Source: Paenibacillus sp.
GTDB taxonomy: Bacteria > Bacillota > Bacilli > Paenibacillales > Paenibacillaceae
Assembly: GCA_023512345.1 (NCBI GenBank)
Contig: JAILZT010000008.1
Span: 168,892 to 232,891, forward strand
DNA: 64,000 nt
Direction of reading: 5' to 3'
Shown: positions 26,450-35,459 of the stretch, one piece after another
Layout of the letters: each line of letters opens with the position of its first letter
Numbering within the stretch: the stretch's first letter is position 1
Translations under genes and position numbers: made by a program
The notes under the pieces: generated by a model
Database searches by the model: none
The model's input: the letters and a program-made list of their open reading frames with translations, nothing else
Told to the model about the DNA's origin: nothing

Positions 26450-27838
26450 CTAAAGCTGCCAACCCGGCAAGTATTCCTTGGTATTCAGCAGCATTTCCTG
26501 CATCAAAGCTCTGGCGTCCCGGACGCCGATGGACACGAGTGGGTCGGCCGAGAAGGCACGGAAGGCAAGGTTTGCATCTTGGTGCAAGGCCGCCTGCAGC
26601 GTGGTCTCCTGATTCGCGACATGGCGCAGAACCAGCGATTCAACCTCTGCTGGCAACCGACCGGCAGCAACCGGCGCGATCCGGTTTTGCGACAACACGG
26701 CATTAGTCTCTACGACGGAGTCTAGCGGGAAGCCGCTCATTTGACCGATATTCGGAAGATTTACATTGGTAACCAGATCACCGAGGCCAAGCAGCGCTTT
26801 GATCTGGAGCACGCCCTCCTCGCCCGAACCTTCCAGCTTTAACGGTTCTTCTCCGTTGACCATCCGTTCGGATTGCTCCATCAGCCGAGCCCGATTCTCT
26901 TTCCGCCAGGAAATCGGTGTCAGGTTGAACTTCCAGTAGGCAATATCCTCAGGTGAGGCTAAATAATCTTTGCCGCAAAATTCGGCCAAATGACGGTCCC
27001 CAGCCGCCGCGATAATTCCATACCGAAGGAACAAGTCAAATTTGACGCGGTGGGCCGAATCGAAGTATTGGTTCATCCAATGCTCCTTCTTTTGCTTCAT
27101 GAAGCCTTCCTTATAGTACTTTTGGGCAAATTCCTTATAAAGCGGCAGAAGATCCTGTCCATCGTATTCCGCCCGGTCCATCCATGTGAAATGATTGATT
27201 CCGAGCACATTCGTTTTGATCTCATCTCGCCGAATGCCGGTGATACCCCTTAAGTCTGCCAGCATATCCACAAGCAGCTTTTGTACCTCAAACACCTCGT
27301 GGCAGCATCCAAAGGCCTTTACTTCCGGGAATACCTCGTACAACGTTCTCGTGCACAGAGTCATCGGATTCGTGTAATTGATCACCCATGCTTCCGGACA
27401 GTAGGATTTAATCGCTTCCGCAATCTGGACATAGATCGGGATCACCCGAAGGGCACGAATCATCCCGCCAGGGCCCACCGTATCGCCAACCGATTGATAA
27501 ATTCCATACTTCTCCGGTGTATGTACATCAGAAGCCATTTCATCAAAGGTCCCTGGCACGATAGATATAATGACGAAATCAGCACCGCGGAGAGCCTCAT
27601 CCAAGGTATCCACAGCCTCATAACGCCACTCTCCTTGCGATTCGGGAAGCGAGGTTAACCGATTTCCGATGATCTCATTCCGCCGGGCTCCCTCCTTATC
27701 GATATCATACAGCTTGACTGTACCGGACAAATCAGGGCTCAGCGCCAGATCGCTCATTAACCCCCAGGCCCATCCGCGTGAACCGCCTCCGATATAAGCA
27801 ATTTGCAGCTGCTCTACACGATTTCCGTTCTTGATCAT
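26450..27838 (-). CDS. lplD: GH4 family NAD-dependent glycosidase, LplD-like (alpha-galacturonidase/glucuronidase)
   Basis: A 462-residue GH4 enzyme, a family using NAD and a divalent metal in an oxidation-elimination mechanism. The Rossmann loop is IAYIGGGSRGW (14-23); metal ligands sit in GCCHE (Cys179, His180) and GINHF (Asn215, His216). GDTVGPGGMIRALR and INYTNPM are as I recall for B. subtilis LplD, an alpha-galacturonidase. The neighbouring glucuronate genes leave a glucuronide substrate equally possible. AGGAGG precedes the ATG; it is first in the operon with the GH115-like gene. Confidence 0.88.
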   Translation of the reverse strand: MIKNGNRVEQLQIAYIGGGSRGWAWGLMSDLALSPDLSGTVKLYDIDKEGARRNEIIGNRLTSLPESQGEWRYEAVDTLDEALRGADFVIISIVPGTFDEMASDVHTPEKYGIYQSVGDTVGPGGMIRALRVIPIYVQIAEAIKSYCPEAWVINYTNPMTLCTRTLYEVFPEVKAFGCCHEVFEVQKLLVDMLADLRGITGIRRDEIKTNVLGINHFTWMDRAEYDGQDLLPLYKEFAQKYYKEGFMKQKKEHWMNQYFDSAHRVKFDLFLRYGIIAAAGDRHLAEFCGKDYLASPEDIAYWKFNLTPISWRKENRARLMEQSERMVNGEEPLKLEGSGEEGVLQIKALLGLGDLVTNVNLPNIGQMSGFPLDSVVETNAVLSQNRIAPVAAGRLPAEVESLVLRHVANQETTLQAALHQDANLAFRAFSADPLVSIGVRDARALMQEMLLNTKEYLPGWQL

Positions 27839-28001
27839 GTTCAGTTCCTCCTAGACTTTTAAAAAGAAGAATTCATTTTTCTATGCCTAGATTATCAAAA
27901 TATTAGAATTATTTCTCCGCATATAAACGCTTTAAATTCATATATGCCGCTTTTATTGCTATAATCAAATCAAAAATAAAAGGCCCGTAAGGAGGATTCC
28001 G

Positions 28002-28904
28002 ATGTCGCTCCAGCACCTTCCAGACTTACTTCGCTTCGGCGAAAATAACGACCCCTTCCACGTCGAATTCGACCGGAGAATGGGCTACTACTCCATGGAT
28101 ACCAACCATTATCACAGTGATTATGAAATCTACTATTTATTTGACGGCGAACGCAATTACTTCATCAAGGACAACGCCTATCATGTACATCCCGGAGATC
28201 TGGTGCTGATTGATTCCAATGCAGTTCATAAAACCTCCGACTTAGGCATCCCTAACCATGAGCGGATCGTCCTATACTTTGCTCCCTCCTATTTTGACGG
28301 GTATTCACCGGAGGAACGTGAACTGCTTCTAGCTCCCTTCTCCCAAGGGTATCCGCTGATGAGACTTAACCTGCAGGAGCGACTGCAGGTAGAAGGTTTA
28401 TTGGCCTCCTTACTCACGGAGCTGAACGAGAAGCCTCCGGGCTATCGGCTTCACATCCACCATATGGCGGGGGAACTACTCCTGTTCACCGCCCGCAGCT
28501 TCTGCAAACACGGCGCTCTTCCGGACTATGAGCCGACTCCCGTTCAACGGAAGGTATCGGACATTGTCCGGCACATTAATCTGCATTTCAACGAACCGCT
28601 TGAGCTGGATGGTCTGGCCCGTCAATTCTTTATAAGCAAGAGTCACCTAAGCCGAGTGTTCAAGGAGGTCACTGGCTTCGGCTTCGCCGATTATGTCAAC
28701 ATCACCAGGATTAAGGAAGCAGAGCGGCTGTTGCGCGACACGAACCACAGTGTCACCCTCGTATCCGAGCTCGCCGGCTTCGACAACTTTTCCCATTTCG
28801 GCAAAATGTTCAAACGGCTGTCAGGTCTAACTCCCAGAGCTTACCGAATGCTGGACCGACCGGACGGAAAAGGCGGGAATACGGCAAGCGTTAAAGTTAC
28901 ATAA
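28002..28904 (+). CDS. AraC-family regulator with cupin sensor
   Basis: A 300-residue regulator: N-terminal cupin-like ligand domain (about 15-160, with HYHSDYEIYYLFDGERNYFI and PGDLVLIDSNAVHK) and C-terminal AraC double helix-turn-helix (about 190-288; LDGLARQFFISKSHLSRVFK and SVTLVSELAGFDNFSHFGKMFKRLSG). AAGGAGG precedes the ATG. Divergent from the GH4-GH115 operon across 163 bp, making it the likely activator of those genes in response to a sugar acid or oligosaccharide (inference). Confidence 0.92.
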   Translation: MSLQHLPDLLRFGENNDPFHVEFDRRMGYYSMDTNHYHSDYEIYYLFDGERNYFIKDNAYHVHPGDLVLIDSNAVHKTSDLGIPNHERIVLYFAPSYFDGYSPEERELLLAPFSQGYPLMRLNLQERLQVEGLLASLLTELNEKPPGYRLHIHHMAGELLLFTARSFCKHGALPDYEPTPVQRKVSDIVRHINLHFNEPLELDGLARQFFISKSHLSRVFKEVTGFGFADYVNITRIKEAERLLRDTNHSVTLVSELAGFDNFSHFGKMFKRLSGLTPRAYRMLDRPDGKGGNTASVKVT

Positions 28905-28939
28905 GGAAAACACTATGTTACCGAGAGGGGTCTCTATCA

Positions 28940-29350
28940 ATGAAACAGCTGCAATTGATGAGTTTTATCCTGGCTTTACTCTTCTTGTCTGCCTGTTCAA
29001 CTATAGAGGAGGTTAAAACCAGTTACATTGATGTAAGCGCATATCAAGGAGCGCAGAAAGAAGTACTTAAAGTGGTAAATCAACGAGTGGAGTATTTTAA
29101 TAAAAGGGATAAGGATTTATATACCTCAGTATTTACTAAGGACAGCTCACAATCGGATATAGAGGCATATCAAAAAAATGAAACGAAAATTATCAAATTA
29201 AGCGAGCCTAAGTTTATGTCAGAAAGTGAGAATCAAGTCACCGTTTCGATCCATGAGGAGTACAAAGATTCCCCATTTGGTCCTGTTGGAGATACGATGT
29301 ATACCTTAATGAAAGAAGATGGGACTTGGAAAATAAATGGCTTAGACTAA
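28940..29350 (+). CDS. Small lipoprotein with NTF2/SnoaL-like domain
   Basis: A 136-residue predicted lipoprotein: hydrophobic leader ending in LSAC (Cys about 19), then VLKVVNQRVEYFNKRDKDLYTSVF... and a C-terminal MYTLMKEDGTWKINGLD, the layout of small NTF2-like domains. Function unknown. GAGAGGGG precedes the ATG. It follows the AraC gene by 35 bases but has lower GC and no obvious functional tie. Confidence 0.7.
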   Translation: MKQLQLMSFILALLFLSACSTIEEVKTSYIDVSAYQGAQKEVLKVVNQRVEYFNKRDKDLYTSVFTKDSSQSDIEAYQKNETKIIKLSEPKFMSESENQVTVSIHEEYKDSPFGPVGDTMYTLMKEDGTWKINGLD

Positions 29351-29361
29351 AAAGCAAAAAA

Positions 29362-29390
29362 AGAAAGCCAATGGAGTACACTGACTTTCT
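29362..29390 (-). terminator. Terminator of uxu/uxa operon
   Basis: On the minus strand AGAAAGTCAGTG pairs with CATTGGCTTTCT using two G-U pairs, followed by a run of seven Ts. Confidence 0.75.
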
Positions 29391-29406
29391 TGATTCTTTA
29401 GCCTTA

Positions 29407-30822
29407 TCATGCATGGGTCAATTTTAAATCAAAATAGGTATTGGCATTGTTGAAACAAATATCCTGAACAATACGCCCCAGAAAGGGGATGTCATTCGGT
29501 ACTTCACCACTGGTTACCCAGTTGCCGATGAGGTTGCACAGAATACGGCGGAAATACTCATGACGCGTATACGAGAGAAAAGATCTTGAGTCCGTAAGCA
29601 TCCCCACAAAACAGCTCAACAAACCAAGGTTAGAGAGGGAAGTCAATTGCTTGATCATTCCGTCCTTCTGGTCGTTATACCACCAGCCCGAGCCAAACTG
29701 TATCTTTCCCTTAATCCCACCGCCCTGAAAAGACCCAATCATCGCAGCCAATACATCATTCTGCGCCGGATTTAGGTTGTAGAGAATGGTTCGCGGAAGT
29801 TCGCCGGTTCGTTCAAGCTCATCAAGCAGCTTATATAATCTGTCGGCATAGCTGTTATCTCCAATGATGTCGTACCCCGTATCTGGCCCCAATTCATGGA
29901 ATGCGCGCGCATTGGGATTGCGGATTGCACCGATATGAAGCTGCATGGCCCAGCCGTGGGCAGCATATTTCCGGCCCATCGCGAGGAATAACGCTGTAGC
30001 GTATTGATCGCATTCCAGTCGACTCAACGCGTCTCCACTCATGCGCTTGCTGAAGATACCTTCTAGTACGGATGGTGACGCTTCGGCATACGGCAGGTGC
30101 GCGAACCCGTGGTCGGAGATCATGCAGCCATGCTTGTCGAAGTACTCGATTCTCTCCAGCAGGGTGCGTTCCATGAGCGCATAGGTCGTAATAGCATAGC
30201 CTACGGTCTGCTCCAACTTCGATACATATTCCGTAAAAGAAACTGCTTCAATCTGCAGCGCTTTATCCGGCCGGAACGTCGGTGTCACCCCGGTTTTGAA
30301 GTCCTCCTGCTCTTTGATTTGCTTATGGAAATGCAAATCATCCACCGGATCATCTGTAGTGCAGATCCATTTCACCTTGGAACGGGTAATCAGCGCCTGC
30401 GGCGTAAAGCTGTCCTGTGCGATCAACCTGTTGCAGTGTTCATAGATATCACGCCAGTTCCCCGGATGGAGCTGTTCTTCCACACCAAAGTAGGCTTTCA
30501 GCTCCAATGCCGACCAATGAAACAGCGGGTTGCCAATGGTATAAGGCAATACCTCGCTCCATTTGGCGAACTTTTCCTCATTAGAGGTAGTGCCGGTAAT
30601 ATATTTCTCATCCATTCCGAATGTTCTTAGCGCGCGCCATTTATAATGGTCTCCACCCAGCCAGACATCGGTAATGCTGCTAAAAGGTTTATTCTCAGCA
30701 ATGACTTTCGAATCCAAATGGCAGTGATAATCTATGATAGGCAGTTCTTTAGCATACTCATGGTAGAGTATCCGGGCTTCATCAGACTGCAATAGAAAAT
30801 CCTTATGAATAAGAGCCTTCAT
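29407..30822 (-). CDS. uxaC: Glucuronate isomerase
   Basis: A 471-residue uronate isomerase of the amidohydrolase superfamily, interconverting D-glucuronate and D-fructuronate (and D-galacturonate and D-tagaturonate). Metal-site motif IDYHCHLD near residues 30-37; other family blocks include VWLGGDHYKWRALR and LQLHIGAIRNPN. GGAGGAG precedes the ATG. Last gene of uxuA-uxuB-uxaC, 18 bases after uxuB. Confidence 0.96.
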   Translation of the reverse strand: MKALIHKDFLLQSDEARILYHEYAKELPIIDYHCHLDSKVIAENKPFSSITDVWLGGDHYKWRALRTFGMDEKYITGTTSNEEKFAKWSEVLPYTIGNPLFHWSALELKAYFGVEEQLHPGNWRDIYEHCNRLIAQDSFTPQALITRSKVKWICTTDDPVDDLHFHKQIKEQEDFKTGVTPTFRPDKALQIEAVSFTEYVSKLEQTVGYAITTYALMERTLLERIEYFDKHGCMISDHGFAHLPYAEASPSVLEGIFSKRMSGDALSRLECDQYATALFLAMGRKYAAHGWAMQLHIGAIRNPNARAFHELGPDTGYDIIGDNSYADRLYKLLDELERTGELPRTILYNLNPAQNDVLAAMIGSFQGGGIKGKIQFGSGWWYNDQKDGMIKQLTSLSNLGLLSCFVGMLTDSRSFLSYTRHEYFRRILCNLIGNWVTSGEVPNDIPFLGRIVQDICFNNANTYFDLKLTHA

Positions 30823-30840
30823 TTGTGTGCTCCTCCCCCA

Positions 30841-32448
30841 CTACTTCAGATACTTCTCCAAGGTTTTTCGAACAGCTCCCGGACCTGCCAGCATTTCATG
30901 GAACATGCCCTCGATCTTTTCGCCAAGGCCAATCTCATACAGCTGAACACCAAATAGATTCTCATCCTGAAGTATCGCCCGCACATTTGATGCATGATCT
31001 CCCAAGGAAATTCCGTACAAATATCCCTGCAGCGTCTCCAGCAACGGGTCTGGACTCAAAGTGAAGAGTTTGCCTGCGTCATTCACTCCGAGGAGGTATC
31101 GGCACCAGACGGCAATAGCCAGCGGAATCGCCGTCAACTCCATCGGGTCAAGGTCATCTCTGCGGATATACGATTTGATCGTTTCACCGAAACGGATACC
31201 CACCTTTTGCGAGGTGTCAGTAGCAATTCGCTGTGGAGTGTCGGGAATAAACGGATTAGCGAAACGTTCCTGCAGCACTTCGTCCAGGAACTGTTTCGGA
31301 CTAAGGATTCCCGGGTCAACAACAACCGGCAATCCTTCGGTATACCCGATGGTCTCCACGAATTTGCGCAGGATGCCATCCTTCATCTCATCCGCAATCA
31401 GCGTGTAGCCGAGCAGACAACCGGACACAGCAAGTGCAGTGTGCAACGGATTAAGACAGGTGGTTACCTTCATCGTTTCCACTTTGTTGACTGTATCCCT
31501 GTCTGTAAATATAATGCCTGCTTCCTCAAGCGGTGGTCGACCGTTTGTAAATTTGTCTTCAATGACCAGATATTCGCTGATCTCCGCATTTACAAAAGGA
31601 GCGGTATAGGTGTTTTTGGAGGTGATGATCACATCCATATCACCAATCCCCTGCTCCAGAAGCGCTGCCTGCACCGTTTCCGAGGGACGTGGTGTAATTT
31701 TATCGATCATGGACAGCGGAAATGTAATTTTATTCTCATCTTCAAGGTAGGCCACAAATCCGTCTTCTACCAAACCTTTTTTGGCCCACTCTTTTGCAAC
31801 AGTGACGACGCCGTTCTTCAACTTATCCCCATTATGGGAACAGTTGTCCATGCTCACGAAGGTCATCGGGTAAATTCCTTTTAAGTAACGCCGGTAGGCC
31901 AGCGAAGTCACGATGCTCATTACATGAGTCGGATCTTCCGGTCCGTTCTCAATGTCCTTTTCTACGATGCCGAGGTACTGGCCGTTCGGCCCCGTCAGGG
32001 AGTAACCTTTTTCCGTAATGGTGAAGCTGGCCATCTGCAGACTGGGATTCTCGAAAATATCGGTCAGACGGCTGTAATCCGCCCCCCGGTTCTTATCCGC
32101 AGCGATTCCTTCCACGATACTGCTGACCACTTTCTTCTGGAAATCGCCGCGAGCATTCATCAGTACCAGCAGAGTCAGGTTGTCATAAGGCTTATAGACC
32201 TTGTCAATCATCTCGAAATCGAACGTTTCCGCCGCGATAATACCTGTATCCGCTTTACCGCTATCCAGCAGTTTCTGATGGGCGTTAGCAACGAGTCCTC
32301 GAAAAATATTCCCGGCACCAAAATGAACCCATTCCGGCTTCACAAGGGTATTCTTCGCCACCTGTTCATAGTTGAACTTAGGAAGTTCAACACCGGCAGC
32401 CTTCCAGGCTGATTCTTCGGAGATACTGCTTCGGGATAGGCGCAGCAT
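30841..32448 (-). CDS. uxuB: Fructuronate reductase (mannonate oxidoreductase family)
   Basis: A 535-residue long-chain polyol dehydrogenase of the mannitol dehydrogenase family, predicted to reduce D-fructuronate to D-mannonate with NADH. VHFGAGNIFRG is the nucleotide-binding loop, and KVTTCLNPLHTAL holds the Lys-Asn-His catalytic set; FVSMDNCSHNGDKL is typical of the uronate group. Its start overlaps the uxuA stop (TAATG), so the two are translationally coupled. The substrate could be tagaturonate by sequence, but the adjacent uxuA favours fructuronate. Confidence 0.92.
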   Translation of the reverse strand: MLRLSRSSISEESAWKAAGVELPKFNYEQVAKNTLVKPEWVHFGAGNIFRGLVANAHQKLLDSGKADTGIIAAETFDFEMIDKVYKPYDNLTLLVLMNARGDFQKKVVSSIVEGIAADKNRGADYSRLTDIFENPSLQMASFTITEKGYSLTGPNGQYLGIVEKDIENGPEDPTHVMSIVTSLAYRRYLKGIYPMTFVSMDNCSHNGDKLKNGVVTVAKEWAKKGLVEDGFVAYLEDENKITFPLSMIDKITPRPSETVQAALLEQGIGDMDVIITSKNTYTAPFVNAEISEYLVIEDKFTNGRPPLEEAGIIFTDRDTVNKVETMKVTTCLNPLHTALAVSGCLLGYTLIADEMKDGILRKFVETIGYTEGLPVVVDPGILSPKQFLDEVLQERFANPFIPDTPQRIATDTSQKVGIRFGETIKSYIRRDDLDPMELTAIPLAIAVWCRYLLGVNDAGKLFTLSPDPLLETLQGYLYGISLGDHASNVRAILQDENLFGVQLYEIGLGEKIEGMFHEMLAGPGAVRKTLEKYLK

Positions 32449-33524
32449 TACTTAGCCTCCTTAGCATTTTCAAGGCTGTCCCACACGCCAAGCAAATACA
32501 TAATGCCCATCGCTCTGTCATACAAGCCGTAGCCTGGACGGCAGTTCTTTTCCTCACCCCATAAATGCCGGCCGTGGTCCGGACGCACATAACCCGTAAA
32601 TCCATTCTCATGATAGGCTTTAACGACTTCCGCCACATCTACGCTACCATCTCGTCCGCGGTGAGATACCTCAATAAAGTCACCGTTATCGAACACCTTC
32701 ACATTACGGATATGGGCAAAATAAATACGATCGTGGAACTCACGGATCATCGCCGGCAGATCGTTCTCTGGATTCGTACCCAGCGATCCTGTGCAGAAGG
32801 TCAGGCCGTTGTACGGGCTATCGACCATATCCAGGAAGCGCCGGATCGTATCACGGCTGCGGATAATACGCGGCAGACCAAAGATCGGCCAAGCCGGATC
32901 ATCGGGGTGAATGGCCATTTTAACATCCACTTCTTCACACACCGGAATAATCCGCTCCAGAAAGTACTTCAGATTCTCGAACAGTTTCTCTTCCGTTACA
33001 TCCGCATAGGCTGCGAACAGTTCATCCAGTTTCGCTAACCGTTCCGGCTCCCAACCTGGCATCGTAAACTGCCCAGCACCTTTTAGAATTCGGTCCACCA
33101 TTTCTCGTGGATTGTCGGTAATGGCAGCCTTTTCAAAAAAGAGAGCGTTCGAGCCATCAGGTAGTTCCTTATAGAGCTCCGTACGTGTCCAGTCGAATAC
33201 CGGCATGAAATTATAGCAGATGACTTTAACGCCTACTTTGGACAGCTTACGGATTGTGTCGATATAAATGTCGATATAGTTATCACGGGATGGCAAACCG
33301 ATTTTGATATCATCATGAACGTTGACGCTCTCCACTACAGCTGTGCTGAAGCCTTTACTGGTGATTTGATCCGCCACTTCCTGAATACGTTCCATTTCCC
33401 ATACTTCGCCGGCCATTTTGTCATGCAAAGACCAGACGATACCCATAACACCCGGAATTTGCCGAATATGGTCAAGAGTGATGTTGTCATTCCCTTCCCC
33501 ATACCATCTCCACGTCATGTTCAT
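32448..33524 (-). CDS. uxuA: Mannonate dehydratase
   Basis: A 358-residue UxuA, a TIM-barrel enzyme dehydrating D-mannonate to 2-keto-3-deoxy-D-gluconate. Start MNMTWRWYGEGND is diagnostic; other blocks are MAIHPDDPAWPIFGLPRI (metal ligands), FCTGSLG and DHGRHLWGEE. First gene of the operon, with a promoter and GntR-type operator upstream. KDG kinase and aldolase genes are not in this window. Confidence 0.97.
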   Translation of the reverse strand: MNMTWRWYGEGNDNITLDHIRQIPGVMGIVWSLHDKMAGEVWEMERIQEVADQITSKGFSTAVVESVNVHDDIKIGLPSRDNYIDIYIDTIRKLSKVGVKVICYNFMPVFDWTRTELYKELPDGSNALFFEKAAITDNPREMVDRILKGAGQFTMPGWEPERLAKLDELFAAYADVTEEKLFENLKYFLERIIPVCEEVDVKMAIHPDDPAWPIFGLPRIIRSRDTIRRFLDMVDSPYNGLTFCTGSLGTNPENDLPAMIREFHDRIYFAHIRNVKVFDNGDFIEVSHRGRDGSVDVAEVVKAYHENGFTGYVRPDHGRHLWGEEKNCRPGYGLYDRAMGIMYLLGVWDSLENAKEAK

Positions 33525-33557
33525 TTTAAGACCCTCCTCTGATTTGCTATCCCAACT

Positions 33558-33573
33558 ATCTTGTATACAAGAT
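33558..33573. promoter_or_regulatory. GntR-type operator of the uxu operon
   Basis: ATCTTGTATACAAGAT is a perfect 16-bp palindrome lying 8 bases downstream of the uxuA -10 box. Its GTATAC centre resembles UxuR/ExuR operators. The divergent GntR regulator is the natural binder. Confidence 0.78.
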
Positions 33574-33580
33574 TTACTTG

Positions 33581-33610
33581 ATCATAAAATACAGAATATA
33601 GAGTTGTCAA
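33581..33610 (-). promoter_or_regulatory. Sigma-A promoter of uxuA-uxuB-uxaC
   Basis: TTGACA (33610-33605) and TATGAT (33586-33581) on the minus strand, 18 bases apart. Confidence 0.75.
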
Positions 33611-33698
33611 TATATCTTTATGAGTAATATAAAGTATCCTTTTGTTCACAACGCAATTGATGTATACTAGGTAAAAACAACAAATGGAGCAGAACAAC

Positions 33699-34352
33699 AT
33701 GCCTACCAAAGAAGAAATCATGAATTCACTAAAAAATGAAATTCTAACACTGGCGCTTAAGCCCGGTACAATATTGAGTGAGACTGCCTTGTCCGAACGT
33801 TTCCAAATATCAAGAACCCCGTTGCGTGATGTGCTGAAACAACTCAGTCTTGAATCCTATATTGATATCTATCCCAAAAAAGGGAACCTGGTTTCCTATA
33901 TTGATCTGGAGTCTGTTGAACAGATAATTTATCTGAGAAGTGTTTTGGAAAAGGAGATTATAAAGTATCTATCCACTCATCTTTTGCTCAAAGGGATGCA
34001 TGAACTTAAAGAGATTTTGGATAAGCAGCAAGCTGTGATCCATCAAGAAGAGGCTGCGGAGCTTTTTCTTAATCTGGATGATGCGTTTCATGAATCCCTG
34101 TTCAGACTGGCCGGGCGGGAATTCCTATGGAATTTAATTCAGCAATCCAATGTGCATTATGTAAGGTATCGCAGGCTGCATATGCTGAGGAAGGAAAAGC
34201 TTGAGGCCATTTACAAAGAACACCAAAGCATTCTCGAATATATGATGCATAAGGAAATGGATAAAATAGATGACCTGATTCATCACCATTTGAGGGAAGA
34301 TATTAATACGTTGTACTTGCAGGAGAATTTTTCGGAGTATATTCTGACTTAA
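33699..34352 (+). CDS. GntR-family regulator (FCD type, UxuR-like)
   Basis: A 217-residue FadR/FCD-subfamily repressor: winged helix at about 5-70 (LSETALSERFQISRTPLRDVLKQL) and an all-helical effector domain whose DDAFHESLF and HHHLREDI hold metal-ligating residues. The ATG at 33699 is chosen because GGAG stands 9 bases before it; an ATG 15 bases upstream is possible with a weaker site. Divergent from uxuA with a palindromic operator between, so it probably represses uronate catabolism until glucuronate or fructuronate appears. Confidence 0.9.
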   Translation: MPTKEEIMNSLKNEILTLALKPGTILSETALSERFQISRTPLRDVLKQLSLESYIDIYPKKGNLVSYIDLESVEQIIYLRSVLEKEIIKYLSTHLLLKGMHELKEILDKQQAVIHQEEAAELFLNLDDAFHESLFRLAGREFLWNLIQQSNVHYVRYRRLHMLRKEKLEAIYKEHQSILEYMMHKEMDKIDDLIHHHLREDINTLYLQENFSEYILT

Positions 34353-34398
34353 AAAAAATAATGCCATCAGCTTTTACTAAGCTCACGGCATTATTTTT
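34351..34398. terminator. Terminator of GntR gene
   Basis: AAAATAATGCC pairs with GGCATTATTTTT, with inner AGCTT/AAGCT pairing; T-runs on both strands. Confidence 0.85.
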
Positions 34399-34418
34399 GT
34401 GTTTTTTATTTAGTAATT

Positions 34419-34610
34419 TTATTTATTCAATTCCTGCATTTGTTTGCGCATTAATTCATTTTGTTGTTTTAATTCGGACAACTCTTCCTGCACTTGCTCC
34501 AAATTAACTTGTTTCTTATGAAACCCATGATTATGTCCTCCACGCATACCAAACATCATAAATATCATCATTAACGGACAAATCAGTGCGACTAACCAAG
34601 ACCAATCCAT
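34419..34610 (-). CDS. Small membrane protein, DUF2933-like
   Basis: A 63-residue protein: one transmembrane segment (about 4-22, WLVALICPLMMIFMMFGM), a histidine patch GGHNHGFHKK, then a coiled-coil tail (LEQVQEELSELKQQNELMRKQMQEL). This resembles small DUF2933-type proteins sometimes found near copper genes. No metal gene lies near it here. GGAGG precedes the ATG. Confidence 0.65.
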   Translation of the reverse strand: MDWSWLVALICPLMMIFMMFGMRGGHNHGFHKKQVNLEQVQEELSELKQQNELMRKQMQELNK

Positions 34611-34689
34611 AAGTTACCTCCTATACAATCTATTCTTCATATTTTAATTGTAAAGAATGACTGTGTAGAAAATATGTTGATTCATTGAG

Positions 34690-34917
34690 TTATTGATGAA
34701 GTTGCGAGTCTTCGTCCATCTTGTATTCTAAAATATCTCCAGGCTGACATTCTAAAGCCTTACAAATTGCCTCTAAAGTTGATATCCGAATCGCTTTTGC
34801 CTTTCCATTTTTCAATATAGAAAGATTAGCCATCGTGATTCCAACCCTCTCCGAAAGCTCAGTAACACTCATTTTCCTTTTAGCTAGCATCACGTCAATA
34901 TTAATTATAATCGCCAT
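34690..34917 (-). CDS. yozG: Small XRE-family regulator (YozG-like)
   Basis: A 75-residue Cro/CI-type DNA-binding protein that is essentially only a helix-turn-helix (VTELSERVGITMANLSILKNGKAKAIRISTLEAICKAL). This compact form is regularly found next to DUF2975 membrane proteins, as in B. subtilis yozG-yoaS. GAGGTGAA precedes the ATG. It probably regulates its own small operon. Confidence 0.85.
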   Translation of the reverse strand: MAIIINIDVMLAKRKMSVTELSERVGITMANLSILKNGKAKAIRISTLEAICKALECQPGDILEYKMDEDSQLHQ

Positions 34918-34928
34918 GTTAATTCACC

Positions 34929-35405
34929 TCAGACCGTTAAGTCATTTTCTGATTTTATTTCTATGGCATTTTTTAATAACTTTTGAAGAACAGCGGCAAA
35001 GACTGCAATCACAATTGGAGCAAAAGTAATGACCAGTCCTAGTGCTGCGAGACCTGGGGCGTCGTCATCCTGCGCTACGACAAATAAGAATGGCATGCAT
35101 ACTGCGAACAAAATACTGATTATAAATGCACAGTATTTTATATTCTTTAGAGCTCTAACAGATAATTCTGAGAAAGCTTCGTTCTTGTCTATGTAGCCCA
35201 AAAGTCTTAATGCCTGAAACAATGCAACTAAATACGGTATCGCGGTTGCATACAAAATAGTTATAACGAAATATATCCAATATGCTGGATAATGTTCAGT
35301 TGCCTCAGTAGCTATCATAGGCAATACAAATATACACAAAGCAAGAATCGGAATGGCAAGAATAAAAACAGTTACCTTTAAAATAAGTGTTGTTCCTCGT
35401 TCCAT
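34929..35405 (-). CDS. yoaS: DUF2975 membrane protein (YoaS-like)
   Basis: A 158-residue DUF2975 protein with four predicted membrane segments (about 8-30, 42-64, 92-113, 122-145). It starts 11 bases upstream of the yozG-like gene in the same transcript. Function unknown; the pair with a small XRE regulator is widespread in Firmicutes. Confidence 0.85.
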   Translation of the reverse strand: MERGTTLILKVTVFILAIPILALCIFVLPMIATEATEHYPAYWIYFVITILYATAIPYLVALFQALRLLGYIDKNEAFSELSVRALKNIKYCAFIISILFAVCMPFLFVVAQDDDAPGLAALGLVITFAPIVIAVFAAVLQKLLKNAIEIKSENDLTV

Positions 35406-35459
35406 AAATACACCTCATTTAGTTATTGTCCACTTAAATTTACCACATAATTTATCGTT

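Noticed and set aside
27921..27936. cre-like sequence (minus strand TTTAAAGCGTTTATAT) between the GH4 and AraC genes
   Set aside because: Two fixed positions of the consensus are wrong, so it is not listed as a site.
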